From: Hybos culiciformis
Lineage: Eukaryota > Arthropoda > Insecta > Diptera > Hybotidae
Assembly: GCA_964007475.1 (NCBI GenBank)
Contig: OZ023273.1
Span: 125,659,812 to 125,723,811 of the forward strand
DNA length: 64,000 nucleotides
Reading direction: 5' to 3'
In this document: positions 37,801 to 49,200 of the stretch, in pieces
Numbering within the stretch: the stretch's first letter is position 1
Layout: each line of letters opens with the position of its first letter
Program-made: the position numbers and the translations under genes
The notes under the pieces: model-generated
What the model saw: only the letters and a program-made list of their open reading frames with translations
What the model was told of the DNA's origin: nothing
Database searches by the model: none

Positions 37801-38304
37801 AGTTTGTTCTTTTAAGTAAGTAGGTGTATTTCCCACAAAATTGTAATCTACCTACATTATATTTACATCCCAATGTATCAAATACCTAGCTGCATAAAAA
37901 TCCAAGGATTAGTTAGGCAAATAGGTAAATTTGTTCGTTATCTTCCAATTCTATTTTTTTCTCTAACGAAAATATTATTTTTTTAAGATGAATCTAAAAA
38001 AAAAAAGTTCCTCCTTGGCCTTCCCTGCGTTAGATGAGGAAAGAAGGATTTCTAAAAAAAAATTAACATTGAAATTGAATAAAAAAATTTTATATTGCGT
38101 AAAATTTCACTTCGATTTTCGATTATTACTAAAATACTTGCACGCATTTTTTTTTTCTGCTTAATAAAATAAAAAGGCCTCGGAATCGAGGAAAAGTTTT
38201 TGTCGAAGAAAAATTACCTGAACATCCTCGTTTTTTAACTCATCGATTAGAACTGCAATCGGATAAAGTGAATCATCCAAACCTTTTTCAGAAGCTGCTG
38301 CCAT
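34825..38304 (-). CDS. Pp2A-29B: Protein phosphatase 2A 65-kDa regulatory (scaffold) subunit A
   Basis: HEAT-repeat scaffold that joins the PP2A catalytic and B subunits. Exons (minus): 38304-38218, 37063-36278, 36196-35569, 35297-35025 and 34934-34825. They total 1884 nt, or 627 aa, phases consistent. The start [24 protein letters not shown] matches the family. Fifteen HEAT repeats can be followed, with typical helix B words such as [65 protein letters not shown] and [14 protein letters not shown]. The normal family end corresponds to SEAIAGIAA (589 aa in human). Here a fifth coding exon would add about 36 residues ([14 protein letters not shown]...). If the last intron is retained, the protein instead ends GILIKKKL. 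The core is certain, while the C-terminal exon is inferred from its acceptor, frame and stop. Confidence 0.95.
37064..38217 (-). other. PP2A-A intron 1 with TACCTACC simple repeats
   Basis: 1154 bp directly after the first coding exon. 37500-37870 is dense in GTAGGTAGGTGTAGGTACC/TACCTACCTATC words. First-intron position makes regulatory content plausible, but no specific site can be named. Confidence 0.55.
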
Positions 38305-39158
38305 TTTGTCTTGTACAAATTTAATTCTTTTTTTCAATTTCAAGTTTTTTTACTTTTTTTTTTTTATTACTGATGAATTCCGAAAAATTATAATTTAAAA
38401 TAAACAATCTTTAATTTATTCAATAACTTTTGATTGTTAATTTATTTTATTTTTTAAAATAATTTAGTTTTTTAATTATAAATTAATAAAATTTTTTCTT
38501 AATTAGTACACATTTACTCAAAAAATTTGAACCAGAAAGAAGAGAAAAATTAAATAATTTATAATATTATTTTGATTAGTAGTGTTGCCAGATAAAATAA
38601 TTGTTTTGCAACAATATGACATTTTGACAATATTATGGTTGAACGTTAATATGCCGGCCGATTAATAAATTTAAGTTATAACGCGCTGATACCCCTGTTG
38701 TTAATCGCAACAAACAATTCGATGGTATACATTTTTGTTTGTATGGAAAAAATGAATTTTTTCGTTTTTTTAAATTAAAAATTAATTGGGAAATATTAAA
38801 CAATATATTAATTTTTTTATCAAAAATAAAGAAAACGTAAATTGAGGTGTATGAAATGCCTCTGTGTAGTTCAAAAATAGATATTTTATTTATTTTACAA
38901 AAAATTGATATAATAAATTATAATCAAATTTTACAGAAATTTACGAGCGCTAACTTCTAGGTTTTTGGCTCAGTCAAAAATAGATAAAAAAGTACATTTA
39001 TTTCGTTTTCTAACTTAGTAATTTTGAATCATAGGTATAACCTTTGACGTTTGAGTAATAATATTTATAAGAAATTTCATACAAGTAAATTTCAAAATTT
39101 TTTTTCGAATAACTCAAAAATTATGACAATATTATCAATGTATTGAATAAAAATTTCA
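38305..39158. other. Upstream region of PP2A-A
   Basis: AT-rich, about 850 bp, presumably holding the PP2A-A promoter and 5' UTR. Nothing further is recognised. Confidence 0.4.
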
Positions 39159-39166
39159 CACTCAAA

Positions 39167-39712
39167 CAGGGCTGCCAGATGGAATTAATGAAATTTCCTC
39201 AAATTTTTAAGAAATTTCCCCAAAACAGACACTTTTTGAAAAAATTCCTCAAATTTTTTTTTTTTTATTTTCGTTTCTAAAATTTTTTTTTGCCCTAAAT
39301 TAGAAAAAAAAATTGTTTAACGGTTTTACTCACTGCAGTTTTTCCCCAAAAACAGCTTATTTTTGCAAGATTTCCTCAAATTTTTAATATGTTCAGATTT
39401 TATGCGGTACTTATAATGTTCTAAATCAAAAAGTTTAGTTCCAACAATGGATTTTGAGTTCAACGTACGTAGAAGAATGGTAATGATATAAATTTCTTAA
39501 AATCATTAGGGTGAAAAAAATTTACGAGTATTAAGTTTTAAATATTGTTGATTGCCAACGTTAGCACAATATTTTTGAATTTCTTCAAATTTTCTTCAGA
39601 AAAAAATATTTTCCTCAAATTTTTCCCCACGTTTTTTTTAACTTTTTTTTTTCCCCCCGAAATTAAAAATTTCCTCAGTTTGGGGAAAAAATTCCCCAAT
39701 CTGGCAGCCCTG
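39167..39712. mobile_element. 546-bp hAT-like MITE with 8-bp target duplication
   Basis: Termini CAGGGCTGCCAGAT (39167) and ATCTGGCAGCCCTG (ending 39712) are perfect 14-bp inverted repeats. The flanks are identical 8-mers CACTCAAA at 39159-39166 and 39713-39720. An 8-bp duplication with CAGGG-type ends is the signature of hAT transposons. The interior repeats TTTCCTCAAATTTTT and TTCCCCAAA words and has no coding capacity. Confidence 0.88.
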
Positions 39713-39735
39713 CACTCAAATGTGTTTATTCTTAA

Positions 39736-40115
39736 AGGCCGGTATTCAACTGAAGATAAAGTACAAGATAAATTTTATCTTGAAAAGGAACATTATTGAG
39801 TGCGATAAAAATTTACACATGACTTTCTGACTTATGTACTTGACACTTGACATTATTTTCGTTTTAATCTTCAACTCCATCTTCCAAAAAATCCGCCTAA
39901 AAAAATATATTTTGATAAAAACTATCTAAACAATTTTATTTTTAATTTACTTACCTCCCAACTTTCATCCATTTTATTTAATTAATTTTTTATTGGTAAA
40001 TATTATAGAAATTGTTTTAGTTTTCTGATTTTTGATGAAAAACAAACTTTAAACAACAAACAACAAACGTCAAATTCTTTTTACACGACCTAATGTCAAA
40101 ATTTATCTTGAAAAA
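39736..40115 (+). mobile_element. Truncated copy of the AGGCCGGTATTCAAC MITE carrying exon-like sequence
   Basis: Begins AGGCCGGTATTCAACTGAAG after TAA at 39733-39735 and matches the complement of 42945-43241 over its length. It lacks a right terminus: similarity fades after TTTATCTTGAAAA near 40115. Compared with the right copy it keeps an additional block (39815-39925). On the minus strand, an ATG at 39972, a GTAAGT donor at 39954, an acceptor at 39898-39897 and a stop at 39866-39864 together would encode the 16-residue MDESWEADFLEDGVED. Confidence 0.7.
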
Positions 40116-40248
40116 AATGTATTAAAATAAAAATCAGTCCAGCAGTCCAAAAGCAGTCCATTATTTGTAGTCATTGTTATTTCATAGTTTAAAGCTTTAA
40201 GTAAAAACTTCTTTCGGCAGTTCCTATGACTGCTTCGTGTGTTTTTTT

Positions 40249-40338
40249 TTATATTTTGAGCCAGGACGACTCTAAAAGTAGCTAGCTACCCAAAACATTT
40301 GGGCAGGTAATCTTTATTTCACCGGAGCTACCTATTTA
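40249..40338 (+). repeat. Left copy of the CACCGGAGCTACC flank repeat
   Basis: About 90-100 bp unit: ATATTTTGAGCC, ACGACTCTAAA, AGCTACCCAAAA, TTTGGGCAGGTAATCTTTAT, then TTTCACCGGAGCTACCTATT. Further copies lie on the other side of the minisatellite (42248-42505), so the 12-bp array seems to have grown inside a tandem of this repeat. Confidence 0.75.
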
Positions 40339-40344
40339 AAAAAC

Positions 40345-42250
40345 CCCCTCACTTCTGCCCTAATTACCAACCTCTCTTCCGCCCTTACTTCCGCCCTCAA
40401 TTCCGCCCTCACTTCCGCCCTCACTACCACCCTCGCTTCCGCCCTCACTTCCGCCCTCACTTCCGCCCTCACTTCCGCCCTCACTTCCGCCCTCACTTCC
40501 GCCCTCACTTCCGCCCTCACTTCCGCCCTCACTTCCGCCCTCACTTCCGCCCTCACTTCCGCCCTCACTTCCGCCCTCACTTCCGCCCTCATTTCCGCCC
40601 TCACTTCCGCCCTCACTTCCGCCCTCACTTCCGCCCTCACTTCCGCCTTCACTTCCGCCCTCACTTCCGATCTCACTTCCGCCCTCACTTCCGCCCTCAC
40701 GTCCGCCCTGATTTCCGCCCTCACTTCCGCCCTCACTGCCGCCCTCACTTCCGCCCTCACTTCCGCCATCACTTCCGCCCTCACTTCCACTCTCACTTCC
40801 GCCCTCACTTCCGCCTCACTTCCGCCTCACTTCCGCCCTCACATCCGCCCTCACTTCCACTCTCACTTCCGCCCTCACTTCCGCCCTCACTTCCGCCTTC
40901 ACTTCCGCCCTCACTTCCGATCTCACTTCCGCCCTCACTTCCGCCCTCACTTCCGTCCTCACGTCCGCCCTGATTTCCGCCCTCACTTCCGCAATCTCTT
41001 CCGCCCTCACTTCCGCCCTCACTTCCGCCCTCACTGCCGCCCTCACTTCCGCCATCACTTCCGCCCTCACTTCCGCCTTCACTTCCGCCCTCACTTCCGA
41101 TCTCACTTCCGCCCTCACTTCCGCCCTCACGTCCGCCCTGATTTCCGCCCTCACTTCCGCAATCTCTTCCGCCCTCACTTCCGCCCTCACTTCCACCCTC
41201 ACTGCCGCCCTCACTTCCGCCCTCACTTCCGCCCTCACTTCCGCCATCACTTCCGCCCTCACTTCCACTCTCACTTCCGCCCTCACTTCCGCCCTCACTA
41301 CCACCCTCGCTTCCGCCCTCACTTCCGCCCTCACTTCCGCCCTCACTTCCGCCCTCACTTCCGCCTCACTTCCGCCCTCACTTCCGCCCTCACTTCCGCC
41401 CTCACTACCACCCTCGCTTCCGCCCTCACTTCCGCCCTCACTTCCGCCCTCACTTCCGCCCTCACTTCCGCCCTCACTTCCGCCCTCACTTCCGCCTTCA
41501 CTTCCGCCCTCACTTCCGCCCTCACTTCCGCCCTCAAGTCCGCCCTGATTTCCGCCCTCACTTCCGCAATCTCTTCCGCCCTCACTTCCGCCCTCACTTC
41601 CGCCCTCACTGCCGCCCTCACTTCCGCCCTCACTTCCGCCATCACTTCCGCCCTCACTTCCACTCTCACTTCCGCCCTCACTTCCGCCCTCACTTCCGCC
41701 TCACTTCCGCCTCATTTCCGCCCTCACTTCCAACCTCACTTCCAACCTCACTTCCGCCCTCACATCCGCCCTCACTTCCACTCTCACTTCCTCCCTCACT
41801 TCCGCCCTCACTTCCGCCCTCACTTCCAACCTCACTTCCAACCTCACTTCCGCCCTCACTTCCGTCCTCACTTCCGTCCTCACTTCCGCCCTTATTTCCG
41901 CCCTCACTTCCGCCCTCACTTCCGCCCTCACTTCCGCCCTCACTTTCGCCCTCACTTTCGCCCTCACTTCCGCCCTCACTTCCGCCCTCACTTCCGCCCT
42001 CACTTCCGCCCTCACTTCCGCCCTCACTTCCGCCCTCACTTCCGCCCTCACTTCCTCCCTCACTTCCGCCCTCACTTCCGCCCTCACTTCCGCCCTTACT
42101 TCCGCCCTAACTTCCGCCCTAACTTCTGTCCTCCCTTCCGCCCTCCCTTCGGCCCTCCCTTCCGACCTCTTCAGCCCTTACTGCCGCCCTCTCTTCAGCC
42201 TTTACTGCCGCCCTCTCTTCAGCCCTTACTGCCGCCCTCACTTCCTTCCT
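40345..42250. repeat. 12-bp minisatellite (CACTTCCGCCCT)n, about 155 units
   Basis: About 1.9 kb of near-perfect 12-mers with scattered variants (CACTGCCGCCCT, CACTACCACCCT, CACTTCCAACCT, CACTTTCGCCCT) and single-base slips. Variant monomers recur in the same order at about 40650-40800, 40890-41060, 41075-41260 and 41500-41680, which shows higher-order repetition. The minus strand is an almost uninterrupted (Arg-Ala-Glu-Val)n reading frame, broken into blocks of 158, 180, 112 and 128 codons by slips and stops. I regard it as non-coding. The array is GC- and CpG-rich in an AT-rich region. It is not a CRISPR array, since there are no spacers. The left end (40345-40400) and the right end (42120-42250) consist of more diverged units. 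Confidence 0.95.
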
Positions 42251-42505
42251 TTTTTTTGGGCATCTTTATTTCTCACCCGAGCTACCTATTTTGAAAAAAA
42301 ATTATTTTGGTATATTTTGAGGCGGGAAGACTCTAACTGTAGCTCCGTACCCAAAATTTTTGGTCAGGTAATCTAATTATTTCACCGGAGGAAAACATTT
42401 TTTTTAACATATTTTGAGCCGGCACGACCTAACCGTAGGTCTCTGACCAAAAAATTTTTGGCAGGTAATCTTTATTTCACCGGACCTACCTATTTTGAAA
42501 AATAA
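42248..42505 (+). repeat. Right-hand copies of the CACCGGAGCTACC flank repeat
   Basis: One partial unit (42255-42296) and two fuller units (about 42310-42400 and 42409-42505), each with TATTTTGAG, ACGACTCTAAC or ACGACCTAACC, and GGTAATCT...TTTCACCGGA. They match 40249-40338. Confidence 0.75.
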
Positions 42506-42521
42506 GTTTTAGTTGTTAAAT

Positions 42522-42724
42522 AATTTGTAAACGAAAGATTTTTAAAAAATAATTTGAATTTAAATTTTCCGCGCTAAATTATTTTGTTTTTATAAATGAC
42601 AAATGATTATTGAACTACCTAATTTGAAAAAAAATTTAAATTTTAAAAAATTTGTAAACGAAAGATTTTTAAAAATAATTTGAATTTAAATTTTCGCGCC
42701 AAATTATCTTGTTTTTATAAATAA
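42522..42724 (+). repeat. Two tandem copies of an approximately 125-bp AT-rich unit
   Basis: TTTGTAAACGAAAGATTTTT, then AATTTGAATTTAAATTTTC and GCGC, ending GTTTTTATAAAT, occurs at 42522-42598 and again at 42649-42724. The second copy is interrupted by the MITE at 42725-43241 and continues after it as AACAAATGATTATTGA, which matches the uninterrupted first copy at 42598-42613. Confidence 0.8.
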
Positions 42725-43241
42725 AGGCCGGTATTCAACTGGAGATAAAATCAACTTTTTCATATAAAATTTTATCTGAGATAAATTTTAGTTGAGTGAA
42801 TTTAATTTATCGGTACCCAACTGAAGATAAATGGAAATTTATCTGAGTAAAAATTGTATGAAAATTTTTTCACTCAAATAAATTTTATTTCAAAAATTTA
42901 TCTTGCAAAGAATGTTTTGAACATTCTTTTCAAGATAAATTTTGACATTAGGTCGTGTAAAGAGAATTTGACGTTTGTTGTTTGAAGAAAACAAACAAAA
43001 ATAAGAAAACTAAAATAATTTTTAAACTGAAATTGGTAAAAAATATTAAAATTAAAATAATAGTTTAATTTAATAAAATAAAATAAAATTGGTAAAATTA
43101 ATTAAATAAAATGGATGAAAGTTGGGAGGTAAATAAATTAAAAATAAAATTGTTTAGGTAGTCAATTTTTATCTCACTCAATAATGTTCCTTTTCAAGAT
43201 AAAATTTATCTTGTACTTTATCTTCAGTTGAATACCGGCCT
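42725..43241 (-). mobile_element. Full-length 517-bp AGGCCGGTATTCAAC MITE
   Basis: Ends AGGCCGGTATTCAACTGGAG (left) and the complement of AGGCCGGTATTCAACTGAAG (right), flanked by direct TAA at 42722-42724 and 43242-43244. The TWA-type 3-bp duplication suggests a PIF/Harbinger-like mobiliser (inference). It is inverted relative to the copy at 39736. It contains the first mini-exon (ATGGATGAAAGTTGGGAG at about 43111-43128) but lacks the second. Confidence 0.82.
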
Positions 43242-46200
43242 TAACAAATGATTATTGAGTGGACTCATTTTTTTTGAGCATTCAAACGGTGTCAGCATGT
43301 CGTTTTTTTTTTAACTCGAAATTCGAATGAGTAAAATAATTTTTACCCCCTACAGAATTACTCATTTATATCATACACCGCGCCTAAAGAAGTATAAACT
43401 TCAAAAATTGTATGGTGCAATGTTGTATGTGTGCAATGTTGTATGTGTGCACAGTTTTAATTTTTGTTTACTTTATTTACTACTTGTTTTTTTATTTTTT
43501 TTAGAGAAGGAAAAAAATCAAAAAGAGAATAGTCTTCTTTGAAGGAAAAAGAAGGATATTATTTCTCTCCTAAATATATTTCTTTTTGAAAGTTTCTTTT
43601 AATGAAGGATTTATAAATTATTTAGGAAAATTTTTCTTTAGAAGAAGGGAAAAATAAAAAAAAAGAAGAGAAAAATAAAAACTGAAAAAATCAGAATGAT
43701 GATATTTTTCTGATTGAAATAAAAATACTTTTCTGTAAATTTTTTTTTCCTTCGGAAAAAATTCTATTCCGATAGAAAACATACTCTGAGTTATTTAGAT
43801 AAAAATTTACTTGTATGAATTCTGTCGTCCCTGTTATAAATATTATTATTCAATACCAAATATTATTATCAACTCGAAATTTGCACTATGTGAGATGGAA
43901 TTTAACGTTTTCTTAAAAAAAAATCGAGTTTATCTTTATAGCAACTCAGAGCGAATTAATGAAAGAGTGAAAGAAAACTTTGATGTTCAATTTTCAAAAT
44001 ATTCGCCTTCTCATTAACGTAAAATTCTGTACCAAATTAAAAAGTTGAAGTAATTCGTATACAAATAAGGAATAAGTATCTTTCCCTTTTGGTTTAATCC
44101 ACAGAATGTAAGTATAATATAACTATTTTTCAGTAAATTGAGCAATAGTCAATAGTCGAATCAGTTAAATCAATGTCAATAGTCAAATATGAATAAAAAA
44201 TTATAAAAAGCTATTAAAATTTTTACACCTAAATCTTCGACTATTGGGAAAGTTATTTATGAAAACTACATATTCGAAAATTGGATGCATTTTTATTTTA
44301 TAAAATATTGATATTGTAAAATCAATATCTACTTCTACTTTTGTTACATTGTATTAAAAATAAATAAACACCTTTCAAATTGTTATTCTCAGTGAAAAAG
44401 TATATTTATGGAGTACATCATCATCATTTAAAAATAAAAACGATTTAAATTTGTTAGAGGTAAGTTGTGGTCCATTATCCTAAATTAAAATCATTGGTAA
44501 TTCCAACGTGCTGAATATCATTTTTAAAACTTACTTACGTACTTTCGGTATAAAAGTAATAATATAAACCAAAATTAAGTAGGAACCTGCGTTTATTTTT
44601 TTTTATAGCTAGTCAAGTCACTGAGGGTGTTGATCGAATCCTTTAACAAATATAAGTTCAAGGAAATAAATGAAGATACCGAGAAATATATATATAGAAA
44701 TATATATATAGACGGCAATGATAAGTATAAGGGTACGTGAAGATGAAGGGTTGAAGCTAAAAATATTTGGCGAGGAATTAAGTACAATAGAAAATATGGA
44801 AAAAGGTGAAGATACAAAGAAAAATAATAATGTAAAACGAAAGTAGGATAAAGGGAAAAATAACGTTATAAGTTTCTAGGAGTCATGAAAGAATAAATCG
44901 TAATATTTAGTTTCTTTTGATGCTATTTAAGATAGAAAGCAAATTCTCCTTTTATACCGATGAAATCTCCTTTAACACACTTTACTTTAACTTATCAATT
45001 CTCTTCATCTATACACTAAGAGTAAAAATTTGGGTATGAAATAATAAACTTAAACAAGTTTATTCTTTTTAGTTTTTAAAAATACAGAATTATTTGTCTT
45101 CCAAAGTTCAATCAAATCTCTTTTTTTTTTTTAAATATAAAAATAAAATTAAAACACACCACAATAATAATTTGTTAATATTATATTAAACAATTATTAT
45201 ATTACATGTATGAATGCATCCTTTGGATGTTGAATGGATCTACATACATATATATGTATGTATAACCACATTAATTTTGTTTCAAATATTTTTATTTTGG
45301 ATCGTATGAAAATATAACCTTAATAAATTATTATGTTAAATATTTTTTTTATATCTAGCTTCTTGCATCTTTAACAACGTAACGCAAAACAGCTTCTTCA
45401 TTTTTCGCGATGTGTATACGTTACGTACATCATTATTTTTTTATCCACAAAAGCAATTTTATTCTAAATGGTATTTTATTATCTACGTATCATAAATCAT
45501 TAACTGAAACTCAGTAGCAAGGTGCATTTTTTGAATAAAATTTTAAAAAGCGTAGATAAAATTGAAATTGAGGTGATCATCAATATTATAATTTTTTAAA
45601 AATGTTTTTAAGTAGGATGTTTTAAAGATGTTAAAATAAAATCTTTCTGAAAAAAACACATAGATGCGAATTGTCGATATTTTTAATAGTTAGTATAAAT
45701 ACCTATTCAAAAGTTTATAATGAAACTTTTTAAATTTGTTTTTTTTTGTAATTTACCTAAAACTCTCACTGTGTAAATGAAATCGAACAGCAATTTTAAT
45801 AAAAACGATTGGGTTAAAAGAGTATTAAATGTACATGATAGTGACAGCGATATTTATGTTTATATATATTAAAAATATATAATATAAATAATCTAGTGGA
45901 TATAATTTTAATTTTTTTATTAAAATGAATTTTAAATATTTTTATAAGTTTAATTTTAAAATTAATTTTGAACCTTTTTGGATATTAAATTTTATGAGGT
46001 ATATTATCCTTCTAACTCCTATAAATAATTTGAAGTGTGCCTCTGTATAAAAATTAAACCAGTTGTAAAGTTAGTGCAAAGTTATATTTTTAAAAAAATA
46101 CTTACATACATTATGTATATGTACTTGTAGATATATTAGTTATATATTTGAACATCCGGTCGTTAATACCTAACTATATTATATTATATTGCAAGATTGG

Positions 46201-49200
46201 TATGGTATGCCCTCTATTATTTTATATCTGATGCCTGTGGGCAATTTATGAACGGACAGTACCGTTTCACGAAAATGTTTGTGCATAAAAATAAAATCAT
46301 TAATATATTTCTTCTTAAAAACATTATTTTTTTTTTTAATAAAAGATTTGCTGAAAAGAATTGACTAAATTATTTGATTATAATAATAATAATAAGAGCT
46401 CAATCGATAGTAAAATAAAAATATTATTTTGTAAAATATTTTTTAGAGTAACGATAATGCAGAAGTATTTTTTTTTCCAAGGTCTTGTTAAAAATTTGTA
46501 TGACACACATTTAAAATTTATCAGCGGAATGATTGTCTAATCTTGGCTCATCCACAAGTACATATTACAACAATATGAATGTCAACCTGAAGCATAAGAG
46601 TATACTAATAGGGATAGCGTAGTGTGAGTTTAAGATAATGCGAATTTAAGATAAGCAATAAAAATTAAAATATGATATACTAATAGAGGATAGCGTAGTG
46701 TGAGTTTAAGGGATAGCGTAGTGTGAGTTTAAGGGATAGCGTAGTGTGAGTTTAAGATAAGTGCGAGTTTAAGATAAGCAATAAAAATGAAAATATGATT
46801 AAAATAATTAGTAAGGTCGTATATGTACAATTATACCTAATTTTAATTGTATTAAAACAGATATAATAGTTCTGGTAACATAATATGTATAACAAAAAAA
46901 CTAAAACTAATTTTTGGCTGATTATAGGTACTAATAATAGTTTAAAACCAAAAACTATTTAAGATTGTTTCAGATTCATATAAATTGAATCAAAATAAAA
47001 TATGGTTTAATATGATAATCTAAGTACCAATATACATTATGTACTTCATGAAATAAATGACATGTTTTTTAAAAAGACTCATTGGGCGGAATGTATTTTG
47101 TTTATGCTTATGTTGGCTTCTATTTGAAGGAAAAAATCGATTAATTGAAACTCATTGTTGGCGTCGGGTATTGAGTAAAGAATAAGGATACTTCTTGAAT
47201 TATATATGCACATATAATTTAATTTTAAAGTTATCGCTTCCACATTTCGATATTTTTGTTTCTTATGTTAAAGTTTTATGCTGGTATATTTTGTTCATCA
47301 GAATTAAACATTTATTTATTTTGATTTAATAATATTGTTAATGTAAATGACATTTTTCTTAGAGACTCATTTTCTGCATTTGTAAAAGTCTATGAGCTTC
47401 ATCCACATAAGCCATGGGATAAGTTAAACTTTTTTAGTTATTTGCATATTATATTTATTTCAAATTTCAGATTTATAAAACAATTACGTATTTACCTGGT
47501 ACTATGTTTTTTTTCTCGAATAGCAATGAAATGAAGTTAGTATATTTATTCATTGATTATTTTGTAACACATGTAATGAGCATAGCTATAAATATTTTTG
47601 TTCAACTAAATGCTAATATCTCGTAAAAACTGCATCTATAATTATTTTTCTATGTTTTGTGGTTGCTTCTGCACTGCTATTTGACATATTTAAATTCAAT
47701 TAATGGCACTGATGATTTTGAAGAGAACTTTGTGTCAATAATTATGGGAATTTTTTTAGATTTTGATTTAGTATTATTGTAGCTTCAGCTGAGTGCGATA
47801 ACAGTGATCTATGAAAATCTAATAATTTCATGCATTTTTTGATTGGGTGATATATAAATAAATACTAATAAAATTATCTGCCCATTTTCCGTACTATATT
47901 CATCTGCACAAACATGTCTTGCTGATTCAGGACAACGTAAATCAATCTCCATTGATGGTTTTAGTGTCATTATTATTTGGTAAATAACTACACAGCCAGC
48001 TTTTATTTTAGACCATTTAAATTTGTCTATATAGTACAGTTAAAATTAGGTACAGAAATGTTTTCATCATTATTATCCATGTTTCTGATAAAAGAAGAAT
48101 ATTAGAATAACCAGCCACATTATCAATGATATAATTTTTATAACTTCGGAAACTTTGTAATTAAATGTAGGTATATATTAATAAAACTGGCCTGGTAATT
48201 ATAAATTTCACTAATATTTCACCAATAATAATAAGAATGTATAATTATAATATATAGTTTTTTTAAAAATATATATTTACTAATTTTTAGCCCGTTTCAA
48301 GTAAAAATGAAAACAATTGATTTCAATTTCTGTTTTTCCGTCGGTCCATCCCAAACCAAAGTGCTATATTCAATCAAAAATATGTGCTATAGTGCGTTAA
48401 TCTGTTCACTTTCATTCAACCTAAAGGATTCGAATGAAATTTTTTTTGTATGTTAAGAGGTTGAATGTAAGATCCCCAAAAATTTTCAGTGTGAAAGTAT
48501 TTTATATCTAATTAATAACTATTTTGGAGTTTTCGGATAAATCAAGTTTATTTTTAATAAAAGTAAGTACTAAGTTTCGAAAAAATTGTATTACAACAAT
48601 AAGTCCATTTTGTATTTCTGAATAGAATTAAAGCTCACTTCTTACAATTATTGGAAACTTATGCCAAAAGCGCCCAATCATTGCTTTGTTATAAAAAAAA
48701 GAAATAATCAGAATGATTTAAAAAAAATATATATTTGCTTTTTGCTATTAATCGTTTTATTCATAAAATAATAACTAATATACTATAAAAACAAAATCGA
48801 ACAAGATTTATTTTTGTATTTATATTATATTATATTTATGGACTTATTTCATATATAATAATTATAATAATGCTAAATTAAAATAAACGATTAATAAAAT
48901 ATCAAAAAAAAAAATTATTTAAGTATGCATTGAAAATAAATAATCAAAAGGATTTGATTTATTTATTTAAAAAAATATCTTAATCTTCTTTTAATAAAAC
49001 CAAAAATTTTTTAATTTGTTTTTCCCTTTCACATTATTATTATTTGTGCACAGTAGATGTAATGTTGTGTATATAAATATATTTCTTTACACAATATGTT
49101 TTTATACTTATACATGAAGTATGTATTTGAAATATTGCATAATTCATTGGAAATGAGTGAATATAAAAAAAAAGGAAAATATTTAGGTGCACAATATAAG

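Noticed and set aside
39864..39972. Naming the mini-exons as part of eIF3j
   Set aside because: Sixteen acidic residues are too few to support homology. It is kept only as a possible capture event.
40332..42087. Four long minus-strand reading frames of (Arg-Ala-Glu-Val)n
   Set aside because: They are produced automatically by a 12-bp repeat that lacks stop codons in that frame. Single-base slips break the frame without any sign of selection, and there is no promoter, splice context or non-repetitive sequence.
40345..42250. CRISPR-like array
   Set aside because: Units are directly contiguous 12-mers with no unique spacers, and the sequence is eukaryotic.
44610..44650. tRNA-like stretch with GATCGAATCC
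   Set aside because: The acceptor stem, anticodon arm and D arm could not be assembled around it.
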